DNA of 59,301 nt, from NCBI GenBank assembly GCA_001875365.1, contig MIYX01000018.1, positions 1 through 59,301 on the forward strand. The letters are read 5' to 3'. This DNA is from Marine Group III euryarchaeote CG-Epi4 (lineage in GTDB: Archaea > Thermoplasmatota > Poseidoniia > MGIII > CG-Epi1). Within the stretch, counting starts at the first letter, position 1. Each line of letters starts with the position of its first letter. Below, piece after piece: positions 25,401 to 31,527 of the stretch. Made by a program: the position numbers and the translations under genes. A model generated the notes under the pieces. That model ran no database searches and was not told where the DNA came from. It saw nothing but the letters and a program-made list of their open reading frames with translations.

Positions 25401-25771
25401 TCGATATTGAAGGGAATTATGAGCTAAGTCTTACTGTTGTTGATAACAATGGAGGGAGTAGCACGAGTGGAATATGGTTCATATTTGTCACAGCTAAAAC
25501 TAACACCGGTGGAAGCGGAAGTGATGATGAAGGGCGTAATACTCTTCTAATTGGTGGAAGCGTAGCTGGCATTTTGGCATTGGGCGCTGTTGTTGGATTG
25601 AAATATTTCCGAAATGAAGATGAAGAAGAAGATTTCTTTGATTTTGAAGATACTGGGCCGACCACTTTATCTTGTCCGAACTGTAGTGGACAAATCACGA
25701 TAAATACAGAACAGAGACCTATACAAGTCGGATGTCCAATGTGTCAAAGTCAATTTATAATTAGAGAATAA
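22436..25771 (+). CDS. Subtilisin-like (S8) serine peptidase with a cytoplasmic zinc-ribbon tail
   Basis: An 1111-aa secreted, anchored protease. A signal peptide (about 1-22) precedes an inhibitor-like propeptide (50-115) and the S8 domain, with D156 in AVLDTGVD, H213 in GHGTHVAS and S419 in SGTSMATP. Four CARDB domains (about 500-890; for example DIENQGNVDIDSASIRL) and one PKD domain (about 920-1020) follow. A membrane helix lies at about 1035-1057. Then comes an acidic linker and a zinc ribbon with C1080, C1083, C1100 and C1103, which would lie in the cytoplasm. That inside tail is unusual for a secreted protease and hints at signalling or assembly coupled to an internal partner. Confidence 0.92.
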   Translation: MKAKGIVLLLILNLVLPMGSAVEDNLTYQVTFFDQNADGIDDRMDPLIINGENVAVILMFSAKTTDKHVKEIEELGLEVTHIYKYIDAIRIDHVPSEKIQDLTLISDLKLVEWQVPVYPMLDTAVKAVKVRDSDEYSPVVWDKGLYGEGINVAVLDTGVDNEHETFGVYGDQGVRRFIAGMNCDGGCPTDENGNYQFTTVEDSSEDPDDFDGHGTHVASTVLGMGGDDDENGDGEVDYLGVAPGARLIDMKVMADWGSGSAADINEAIEACIDNVNTDWENDGAQNNGIHIMSMSLGTTSDSDGTDSQSQLVNQANKAGIAVIIAMGNDGDEEVPSPAAADWSIAVGSMDNIENVNRNDDDLASYSNYGPRQSDGDNDRWDELKPSVVAPGSNIRAAQGHSNLFGDSNAQGWSTKSGTSMATPIVAGLAALLLEADGSLKPTSTTNGVRDRLQDFSEAWDTDNYDGSPSEPEEDDKYNYYFGYGYIDGYEIVDINQPDAVVTEITSTPDTPLEGDTVTITVDIENQGNVDIDSASIRLTIEGGETLDDDTLNSISTDSTTTWTYEWVPDEGDYNLEVEVYDVSPSESDTSTNKLEKTINVGAAPAEGVDLSVTEVWTDNEDPVDNEYINIYAKIKNQGTEASESFELRWSHNATGRFSTVQGGIIEVDDETTIETQWIAEEGPNTLVARLVVIEPEDQNGNNDELYFEVDVGPAPDEPDFSPANIEFVGDFEDGNEITINFDILNLGKTSGSVDYELKVDGTTLENGREQISSKSSKTISYIWTAEEGTNTVSVELDNSDPAETTEENNIVTKQLEIQEPTEDFELKSISWNDPLFVGEETIVTVTVANNGGKNGNALISTFAVEDLLYQESVEVISKQESTISFTWTPYQSGSIQITSEIEEYDESFSKYAFVQEAEEENINPVAAITATINGIPVNGQFLNLEQGDIASFSSLSSYDNDGNIVSFAWTLNNGINSEVYNQENLNYKFDIEGNYELSLTVVDNNGGSSTSGIWFIFVTAKTNTGGSGSDDEGRNTLLIGGSVAGILALGAVVGLKYFRNEDEEEDFFDFEDTGPTTLSCPNCSGQITINTEQRPIQVGCPMCQSQFIIRE

Positions 25772-25772
25772 A

Positions 25773-26888
25773 TTAAGCATCTATTCCGACTGCTTCGGCT
25801 ATAGATTCAAAACCCTCTGCTTCAATACGCTTTTTCAATCCTTTTACAATACTCTTAGCAATTCCAGGACCTTCAAATACTAAGCCAGTGTAAAGCTGTA
25901 AGATTGAAGCTCCAGCCTTTATTTTTTCCCATGCATCATCTGCAGTAAGAATCCCGCCAACTCCAATAATGGGAATTTTACCATTGGTCATCTTAAAAAT
26001 TTTTCTAATCATCTCGGTACTCTGATCCTTAAGAGGTGCACCACTGAGTCCGCCTTCCTCTTGGTAAATCTTTTCAGATGATTGATGATTAGCCTTTGGT
26101 CTCTGTATAGTTGTGTTAGTTGCTACAATTCCTGAAAGCTTGTACTTTTTTACTAATTTAACAATATCTTCTAAGAATCCATCTCCCAACTCAGGTGCAA
26201 CTTTAACTAAAAGAGGTTTTTCTAAAGTACTTTTTTCAACAGACTTCCGTTTATTAATTTCACAGCAATCCTTTATTATTAAATCTAAATTTTTTGACTC
26301 TTGAAGGTCTCTAAGACCTGGAGTATTAGGTGAGCTTACATTTATAACAAAAAAGTCTGCATGATTCCAGAGAATTTTAATTGAACCTGAATAATCTGAA
26401 GGCGCTTCTTCAAGTGGAGTTACTTTTGATTTACCTAAGTTAATTCCTACTGGGGAATCTGGCCAAAGACCTTTATCCTTCCAAAATTGTAACTGCTCCT
26501 GAAGGGCCTTTGCACCTATATTATTGAAACCCATGCGATTGATTAGAGCCTTTTCTTTGCTTGCCCTAAACATCCTAGGCTTTGGATTTCCTGGTTGCTC
26601 ATGAAGTGTAACGCCACCTATTTCACAAAATCCGTATCCTATTGATTGCCATGAAGGAACCGCCGCCCCGTTTTTGTCCATTCCTGCAGCCACTCCTATG
26701 GGATTTGGAAAATCAATATCGAAAACATTAACTGGAAGTTCTGGAGAGCGATAAAGCGCTCCTAACATTGAAAGAGAGAATCTAGTTCTAGACATATTAG
26801 ATAAAACTGCTAAAACCCGTGAATGCGCTCTCTCGGAATCCTGCAAAAAAACTACCGGCCTCAGAAGGGTTCTGTATAGAAGACTCAT
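25773..26888 (-). CDS. pyrD: Dihydroorotate dehydrogenase, class 2 (quinone)
   Basis: Oxidises dihydroorotate to orotate in pyrimidine synthesis, passing electrons to quinone. The 371-aa protein has the class 2 N-terminal amphipathic extension (RTLLRPVVFLQDSERAH), followed by NPIGVAAGMDKNG, INRMGFNN and the class 2 catalytic-serine motif NVSSPNTPGLRDLQ. FMN-binding GVGGI and LYTGL are near the end. Class 2 enzymes attach to the membrane; most archaea use class 1, so this suggests ancient bacterial transfer and an aerobic quinone chain. It converges with the subtilase gene, one base apart. Confidence 0.94.
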   Translation of the reverse strand: MSLLYRTLLRPVVFLQDSERAHSRVLAVLSNMSRTRFSLSMLGALYRSPELPVNVFDIDFPNPIGVAAGMDKNGAAVPSWQSIGYGFCEIGGVTLHEQPGNPKPRMFRASKEKALINRMGFNNIGAKALQEQLQFWKDKGLWPDSPVGINLGKSKVTPLEEAPSDYSGSIKILWNHADFFVINVSSPNTPGLRDLQESKNLDLIIKDCCEINKRKSVEKSTLEKPLLVKVAPELGDGFLEDIVKLVKKYKLSGIVATNTTIQRPKANHQSSEKIYQEEGGLSGAPLKDQSTEMIRKIFKMTNGKIPIIGVGGILTADDAWEKIKAGASILQLYTGLVFEGPGIAKSIVKGLKKRIEAEGFESIAEAVGIDA

Positions 26889-26935
26889 CTAAAAATAAAG
26901 TCGATAACTGGTTAGATATAAGGTTAATGGAACAA

Positions 26936-27121
26936 TCATTCCAGCTCTTCCTCCTCTTTAGCTATAGTAGTTACGACACCTATAATTCCCAATATTAATA
27001 ATACTAAACCTGAAAATAATAACAAAATCGGAGAATCTGCCCAATAAAACCAAGATAAAATTAAAATTAATCCAAGCATGAAACTCAAGGCTGAGGACAG
27101 CTTACGAATCAAAAGTACCAT
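26936..27121 (-). CDS. Small two-helix membrane protein
   Basis: Not recognised. The 61-aa product has two membrane helices (about 8-28 and 32-52) joined by a short turn, with an acidic KEEEELE tail. Codon use and a position 47 bases upstream of pyrD on the same strand support a real gene. It may be an accessory envelope protein. Divergent from the glycosyltransferase that starts 50 bases away. Confidence 0.5.
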   Translation of the reverse strand: MVLLIRKLSSALSFMLGLILILSWFYWADSPILLLFSGLVLLILGIIGVVTTIAKEEEELE

Positions 27122-27171
27122 TGTAAGCCAGTATCGTTGGCCTTAAAACCAGACCTCCATACTTCTGTAAC

Positions 27172-27852
27172 ATGAGTATTAGTTTAACTGTGATAATTCC
27201 TACTTTGAACGAAGGTGAGTCTATTGGGCCCACTATAGATCAAATACCTAGAGATTTACCATGGCTAGACGTTAAAGTCTTAATTGTTGATGGAAATTCA
27301 ACAGATAATACTGCAGATGAAGCTGAGAAGAGAGGAGCTGTAGTTTACAATGAACCTCGCAAAGGATATGGAAGAGCTTACAAAACGGGATTTAGTTTAA
27401 TTGATACAGACTATGTAGCTACTATTGATGGAGATACTACCTATCCTGCAGATAAAATTCCTCATGTTTTAGCGTTTTTAATTAATAATAATTTAGATTT
27501 TGTGACGTGCAATAGGCTAGATCGAATGGATTCTGATGCTATGTCTGTAACTCATAAAATTGGTAACTGGGGACTTACATTTGGAACTAATCTTTTCCAT
27601 GGAATTAACATAAAAGATTCACAGAGTGGTATGTGGGTTTTCAAAAAAGAAGTAATTGAAAAAGTGAATTTAACAAGCGACGGTATGCCACTTTCTGAAG
27701 AGTTTAAAATTGAAGCTTTCAAAAGAGGCTTAAGAGCTGTAGAAATTCCAGTGCCTTTCCATGCCCGCGTAGGTGAAGTTAAACTAAATACATGGGAAGA
27801 TGGAATATGGAATCTTTGGTTTTTAGTTACTAAAATGAAAGATTTTAGGTAA
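27172..27852 (+). CDS. Family 2 glycosyltransferase (dolichyl-phosphate sugar synthase type)
   Basis: A 226-aa GT-A fold enzyme that probably moves a sugar from a nucleotide donor to a polyprenyl phosphate or lipid. VIIPTLNEGESIG (9-21), VDGNSTDNT (39-47) and the metal-binding ATIDGDTTYPADK (82-94) are clear. The DSQSGMW motif and lack of C-terminal membrane helices fit the dolichol-phosphate mannose synthase-like group. It likely supports glycoprotein or glycolipid synthesis for the surface proteins encoded nearby. Sugar specificity cannot be read from sequence. Confidence 0.88.
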   Translation: MSISLTVIIPTLNEGESIGPTIDQIPRDLPWLDVKVLIVDGNSTDNTADEAEKRGAVVYNEPRKGYGRAYKTGFSLIDTDYVATIDGDTTYPADKIPHVLAFLINNNLDFVTCNRLDRMDSDAMSVTHKIGNWGLTFGTNLFHGINIKDSQSGMWVFKKEVIEKVNLTSDGMPLSEEFKIEAFKRGLRAVEIPVPFHARVGEVKLNTWEDGIWNLWFLVTKMKDFR

Positions 27853-27861
27853 TTTACCTAA

Positions 27862-28908
27862 TTAATCTGAACAAGTTCCATCAGAGTTAGTATTACAAAT
27901 ATGAAACCATTTCCAATTACTTTGTCCCTGCTTTGCAGTCACATCTGTACCTAAATCGTTTGTAAATTCGATAACTATTGCGTAATCTCCACTATTGCCA
28001 TAGAACTCAGAGGTATCAAAAATAAAAGGATTGAAATTAGGCCCTTCTTCCGATGCTCCCGATTCATAAACTACTGACATTTGATCTCCAAAATATGAAA
28101 ATTGTATAGTTTCCACTACTTCAGGTTGACGGCCATTATCTGAATCCCAATAAGATTCATCTTCACCTTCTTCAAATAATTCCTCAGAAAAATAGATTGT
28201 TATGGTACCTGTAACTGAAGGAATAATTATAACAGGTATATCAAGATTTGAATCTGGATTATCAATTACCTCGCTTGAAAAATGCATATTGGTAATAACT
28301 CCGTCATCTCTGTCTAAAGGTTTACTTCCGTCAAACTGAACTAAGTCTGCAACTGCACTTTCAGAATATTTATTTAATATAACTGAATCTGTAGATTTTT
28401 GACTTCCTAACTCAACTTCTACGTTATATTTGCCATTCATTTTGAAGAAATCCAAATAAGCAATTGATACTGAACCTCTTCCATCATCACCTAGATCAAA
28501 AGAACCTGATAAAGCAGATATTGAACCTCCGGAGTAACCAACTGAATTAGGTACGTTAGTTATCGTGTACTTCCCATCTTTAGCTAAGCTGCCAAAAGCT
28601 GGAGAAGTTGCTAAAATGCTAAATGTAAACATATTGTCACTTGCATCTTTTCCTTCGTTAACGTCAATTAAAACTGAAATACTACCGGCTCCACTGTAAA
28701 ACCCAAAATTTGTAAATATAGTTGATGATAAAATAATTAATAATACAATACCAACAGCACCAGCTAACTTCATCTTAGAAGCTAATTCCATATCTAAAAA
28801 TGAGGAGGACTCTGAATCGTCATAATCTTCTTCCCATTCTTCGTCGTCGTCCCAATCATCATCTTCTGGTATTGCAGCTGCAGATGCCCCGGATTGCATA
28901 ACAACCAT
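27862..28908 (-). CDS. Single-pass surface protein with acidic cytoplasmic head
   Basis: Unrecognised family, 348 aa. The first 45 residues are very acidic and Trp-rich (DDDWDDDEEWEEDYDD) and would lie in the cytoplasm. One membrane helix follows (about 48-70: KLAGAVGIVLLIILSSTIF). The remaining 270 residues are extracellular beta-rich sequence with Asn/Asp/Gly turns and one cysteine pair near the end (CNTNSDGTC). The acidic head is not a signal peptide, so the topology is type II-like. It sits between a glycosyltransferase and geranylgeranyl reductase, both envelope functions. A role in the cell envelope is likely but unproven. Confidence 0.6.
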   Translation of the reverse strand: MVVMQSGASAAAIPEDDDWDDDEEWEEDYDDSESSSFLDMELASKMKLAGAVGIVLLIILSSTIFTNFGFYSGAGSISVLIDVNEGKDASDNMFTFSILATSPAFGSLAKDGKYTITNVPNSVGYSGGSISALSGSFDLGDDGRGSVSIAYLDFFKMNGKYNVEVELGSQKSTDSVILNKYSESAVADLVQFDGSKPLDRDDGVITNMHFSSEVIDNPDSNLDIPVIIIPSVTGTITIYFSEELFEEGEDESYWDSDNGRQPEVVETIQFSYFGDQMSVVYESGASEEGPNFNPFIFDTSEFYGNSGDYAIVIEFTNDLGTDVTAKQGQSNWKWFHICNTNSDGTCSD

Positions 28909-28949
28909 TCTGAAAGTTACTTCTTAAAGGCTTTCCACGCTAAATTAAT

Positions 28950-30239
28950 CTAGTTAGCTAATTCTGGAACTATACCTTTCTTACCTGTCATCAAACTCAA
29001 AACATCGTGCTTCAAAACACCTTTGGCTATCAAAGCTAAAACTTTGTTCTTAATTTTTGCAGCAGGCATTGAGCCTACAAACATGTGAGTAAAGAATTCT
29101 TTAGTCTCTTCATCTAAAGCTGCATATTTTATCAAACTATTTGGCATAGCCATCAAAAGATGCCAACCAACTTTCAACCATTCTAGATCATCGCCCCATT
29201 TAGAGCTCCAAGCTCTGTGGTAATGCATTAAATCCTGTTTCTGGAAATTACCCTCTTTGAATAAATCGTTTAAAGATTCTGCAGCCAACCTACCTGAATC
29301 TAATGCATAGTAAAGACCTTCACCAGATAATGGAGAAACAAAACCTCCGGCATCTCCTACAACCAACATTCTATCACCAACTGTACAACTCATCCCCATA
29401 CCTACAGGTATGTTCGCACCCGATATCATTTTTCTGTCTACTTCAATTTCCTTAGGGAACCAACCTTGCTCCTTTAGTGTTTCAACGTAGTCTAGTAAAT
29501 ATTTTCTTTCGCTCCAGCCCTTTTTCTCTTTCTTTAATTTTTTAATAATATTTCTTGGGCAACCTATTCCCACGTTGAGGACAGTATCTTTTGAGAATGA
29601 CCAACCATATCCATCTAATCCATCATATTTGATGTGAGCCATTGATATTCTTTCTTCACCATAAACTTCATCCATGAATTCTCGACCTACATCTACTTCA
29701 AAATAGAGTGCCATAGCAATATCTTCGTCTCTCCAATTCATAGGCATATTTTCTATTTCTCGAATTCTTTTTGAAACTAAATCGTAAGAACCTCCAGCCC
29801 CGATTATAACTTCACCACTAAGCTCTTCACCGTTACGTAATTTAACAACTACTTTTTCATCTAGAACATCAAAATCTTTAACTGCAACTCCTTCAATTAA
29901 AGTAGCTCCCTCAGCCACCGCATATTCTACCAATTTGTTATCAAATTGGAGTCTACGAATATTATAGAAAAAAGGCTTTTCGCTGACATAGTCTACTGGT
30001 AAAAACTCAGGCCCATATACAATGCCTCTTTGGCATTTTGACTCTAAAAAATCGTCCCAGTTGTTAATTATGTGGTCAAATTCTTCAATGTGCACGCAAA
30101 GGCCACCTCCGCATGCCTTCTCTCTAGGGAATTTTGCTCGATCTATAAATGCTACTTTTTTACCTTGTTTAGCTAAATAATAAGCTGCTGTAGCGCCTGA
30201 AGGTCCTGCTCCTGCTACTACAACATCATAATGTTTCAA
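28950..30239 (-). CDS. Geranylgeranyl reductase family flavoprotein
   Basis: FAD enzyme that saturates the isoprenoid chains of archaeal membrane lipids. The 429-aa protein starts with a Rossmann dinucleotide motif (VVVAGAGPSGATAAYYLA), then REKACGGGLC and the family FAD block VGDAGGFVSPLSGEGLYYALDSG (about 290-312). Length and motifs match digeranylgeranylglycerophospholipid reductase. It overlaps the upstream ribosomal gene by four bases (ATGA), coupling lipid and ribosome synthesis in one transcript. Reductases of other isoprenoids share the family, so the exact lipid substrate is inferred from its archaeal setting. Confidence 0.88.
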   Translation of the reverse strand: MKHYDVVVAGAGPSGATAAYYLAKQGKKVAFIDRAKFPREKACGGGLCVHIEEFDHIINNWDDFLESKCQRGIVYGPEFLPVDYVSEKPFFYNIRRLQFDNKLVEYAVAEGATLIEGVAVKDFDVLDEKVVVKLRNGEELSGEVIIGAGGSYDLVSKRIREIENMPMNWRDEDIAMALYFEVDVGREFMDEVYGEERISMAHIKYDGLDGYGWSFSKDTVLNVGIGCPRNIIKKLKKEKKGWSERKYLLDYVETLKEQGWFPKEIEVDRKMISGANIPVGMGMSCTVGDRMLVVGDAGGFVSPLSGEGLYYALDSGRLAAESLNDLFKEGNFQKQDLMHYHRAWSSKWGDDLEWLKVGWHLLMAMPNSLIKYAALDEETKEFFTHMFVGSMPAAKIKNKVLALIAKGVLKHDVLSLMTGKKGIVPELAN

Positions 30240-30427
30240 ATTTGGCCTTGCTTCCTGTAACGAGTTACATATCCAGTAATTCTATTTCTCATAGTTAAAC
30301 TTTCTACGTCTGTTAATTCTTCAACAATTGATTTATTATGATCAAAATCTTCATTAAATCTATCAGAATAATTTCTTACTAATTCAATTGCAACACGTTT
30401 AATGTAAGTCGGTCTTACTCTACCCAT
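30236..30427 (-). CDS. rps17e: Ribosomal protein eS17
   Basis: Small-subunit ribosomal protein found only in archaea and eukaryotes. The 63-aa sequence (MGRVRPTYIKRVAIELV, then FNEDFDHNKSIVEELT and RNRITGYVTRYRKQ) matches the whole family length and pattern. A TATA box 24-33 bases upstream suggests a leaderless mRNA. It is the first gene of a two-gene unit with geranylgeranyl reductase. Confidence 0.95.
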   Translation of the reverse strand: MGRVRPTYIKRVAIELVRNYSDRFNEDFDHNKSIVEELTDVESLTMRNRITGYVTRYRKQGQI

Positions 30428-30450
30428 ATAGTCTACTTTAATTTAGGGCC

Positions 30451-30460
30451 TATTTATAAT
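30451..30460 (-). promoter_or_regulatory. TATA box of rps17e
   Basis: On the minus strand this reads ATTATAAATA, 24-33 bases before the rps17e ATG at 30427. This is a near-consensus archaeal TATA element at leaderless spacing. Confidence 0.6.
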
Positions 30461-30500
30461 CTATTATTATTAAAGTTTACATAAAAACAACACAAACCAA

Positions 30501-30508
30501 TTATATCA
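30501..30508 (+). promoter_or_regulatory. TATA-like element of the PRC-barrel gene
   Basis: TTATATCA lies 18-25 bases before the GTG start at 30526, close to leaderless spacing. The rps17e promoter on the opposite strand is 40 bases away. Confidence 0.4.
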
Positions 30509-30525
30509 ATGCCCTATAGAAGGCT

Positions 30526-30828
30526 GTGTTAAACGAAGCTTCAAGACTACCGGGACTGACGGTGTACACTCGCAAAGGTATGAGATTGGGAGTAGTTCAT
30601 GATGTTCTTTTGGATACTACTCAAAGAATAATTTCAGCTTTACTTGTCACTGGAACAACTCCTAACTTAGTAAAAGATGGGGCAAACATAATCATTCCAT
30701 ACAGATGGGTCCAGGATTTAGATGATGTTGTTATTCTACGATATTTCCCTGACAAAATTGATTTTACAGAAACCTCTGAAAAAAGTGAATTTGAATTCGA
30801 GGACGACGATGGATTTTACGATGATTAA
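30526..30828 (+). CDS. PRC-barrel domain protein
   Basis: A 100-aa protein that is one PRC barrel (residues 8-75: VYTRKGMRLGVVHDVLLD, then IISALLVTG and NIIIPYRWVQDLDDVVIL) with a short acidic tail. PRC barrels bind RNA or proteins; the RimM barrel helps ribosome assembly. Small stand-alone archaeal PRC proteins (CdpB type in Haloferax) were recently linked to FtsZ/SepF cell division. Its GTG start is the first in-frame codon after the TATA-like element. Either a division adaptor or a ribosome-associated role is possible; location next to eS17 and a tRNA leaves this open. Confidence 0.85.
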   Translation: MLNEASRLPGLTVYTRKGMRLGVVHDVLLDTTQRIISALLVTGTTPNLVKDGANIIIPYRWVQDLDDVVILRYFPDKIDFTETSEKSEFEFEDDDGFYDD

Positions 30829-30844
30829 AGAAATCCATAATTTT

Positions 30845-30852
30845 TTTATATA
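30845..30852 (+). promoter_or_regulatory. TATA box of tRNA-Gln
   Basis: TTTATATA, 24-31 bases before the tRNA 5' end, in the 47-base gap after the PRC-barrel gene. This is the expected archaeal spacing. Confidence 0.65.
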
Positions 30853-30875
30853 CCTAACCTAAAATATTTTACTGA

Positions 30876-30951
30876 AGCCCCGTAGTGTAGTGGTCCATCA
30901 TTTGAGACTCTGGATCTTGAGACCCAGGTTCGAATCCTGGCGGGGCTACCA
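30876..30951 (+). tRNA. tRNA-Gln (anticodon CTG), CCA encoded
   Basis: Folds as a complete cloverleaf. The acceptor stem AGCCCCG pairs with CGGGGCT. The D arm starts GTGT with loop AGTGGTCCA. The anticodon stem TGAGA/TCTTG has two wobble pairs, with loop CTCTGGA, giving anticodon CTG for CAG codons. The T arm is CCAGG, TTCGAAT, CCTGG. Discriminator A is followed by CCA in the DNA. There is no intron. It lies on the same strand as its neighbours with its own TATA box. Confidence 0.95.
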
Positions 30952-30978
30952 CTAATTAAACCCACCATATTAACAAAT

Positions 30979-31152
30979 ATGGATGTTTGGACCATTCTCT
31001 TTGCTACTCTGCTGACCATTGCACTATTTTGTGGTTGGTTGGTGTGGGTTTCAAGGTTTGTTTGGGAAAGTAAAGAATTGGCCGTGAGATATGCAGCCAT
31101 TGCAGGAGCTGCCACATTGGGAGTTATGATAATAGGAATGGAAAGAATATGA
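30979..31152 (+). CDS. 57-aa two-helix membrane protein
   Basis: Starts MDVWTILFATLLTIALF and ends IIGMERI. Two membrane helices (about 4-24 and 38-54) flank a short charged loop (WESKELAVRY). The stop overlaps the start of the next gene in an ATGA, strong evidence that it is translated. It begins 28 bases after the tRNA, with which it may share a transcript. Function unknown; its fixed link to a PqqD-like protein suggests a membrane partner. Confidence 0.7.
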   Translation: MDVWTILFATLLTIALFCGWLVWVSRFVWESKELAVRYAAIAGAATLGVMIIGMERI

Positions 31153-31487
31153 AAGAATATTTACTTAATAATAGACCAACTCAAATCAAAAATAATGAAA
31201 TAGAGTCGGTATACGAAAATGGGAAAATAACAATCATCTATCCTAAAAAGTTTGGTAGGATTGAGAAATGGGTTAAAGATAGAATAGGAGGACCTGATCA
31301 AGTTAGAAGGCCTTTAGACAAGTATACAACATTCATATGGGAAAATTGTAACGGTGATAATAATATAGCTGAAATTATTTCTAAGTTTGATCGTAAGTTT
31401 GGTGAGGAAGTAGCTCCTGCGGACATAAGAGTTCAAAAATTCATAAAACAACTTCTAGAATTAAATTTGATTACTCTGAATTTGTAA
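31149..31487 (+). CDS. PqqD-like protein
   Basis: A 112-aa protein. Residues 50-112 have the PqqD/RRE winged-helix pattern: RRPLDKYTTFIWENCNGDNNIAEI, broken here as RRPLDKYTTF, IWENCNG and NNIAEI, then FIKQLLELNLI. In bacteria this fold binds precursor peptides for radical-SAM or other modifying enzymes, but many archaeal stand-alone copies have no known peptide. The N-terminal 45 residues (YPKKFGRIEKWVKDRIGG) are basic and not part of the fold. It overlaps a 57-aa membrane gene by four bases. No peptide-modifying enzyme is seen within this window, so a RiPP role is only a possibility. Confidence 0.68.
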   Translation: MKEYLLNNRPTQIKNNEIESVYENGKITIIYPKKFGRIEKWVKDRIGGPDQVRRPLDKYTTFIWENCNGDNNIAEIISKFDRKFGEEVAPADIRVQKFIKQLLELNLITLNL

Positions 31488-31493
31488 CATTAT

Positions 31494-31510
31494 TATTATA
31501 TTATGGCTTA
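31494..31510 (+). promoter_or_regulatory. TATA element plus TTATGGCTTA motif before dph2
   Basis: An AT-rich TATA stretch (TATTATATTA) runs into TTATGGCTTA (31501-31510), 18-27 bases before the ATG at 31528. The same ten-base motif occurs at 42085-42094, again 16-25 bases before an ATG. It may be a recurrent promoter element of this genome. Confidence 0.45.
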
Positions 31511-31527
31511 CAAGACCGAATATACGA

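Noticed and set aside
30979..31152. RiPP precursor peptide for the PqqD-like protein
   Set aside because: The product is a two-helix membrane protein with no leader/core layout, and no modifying enzyme is nearby.
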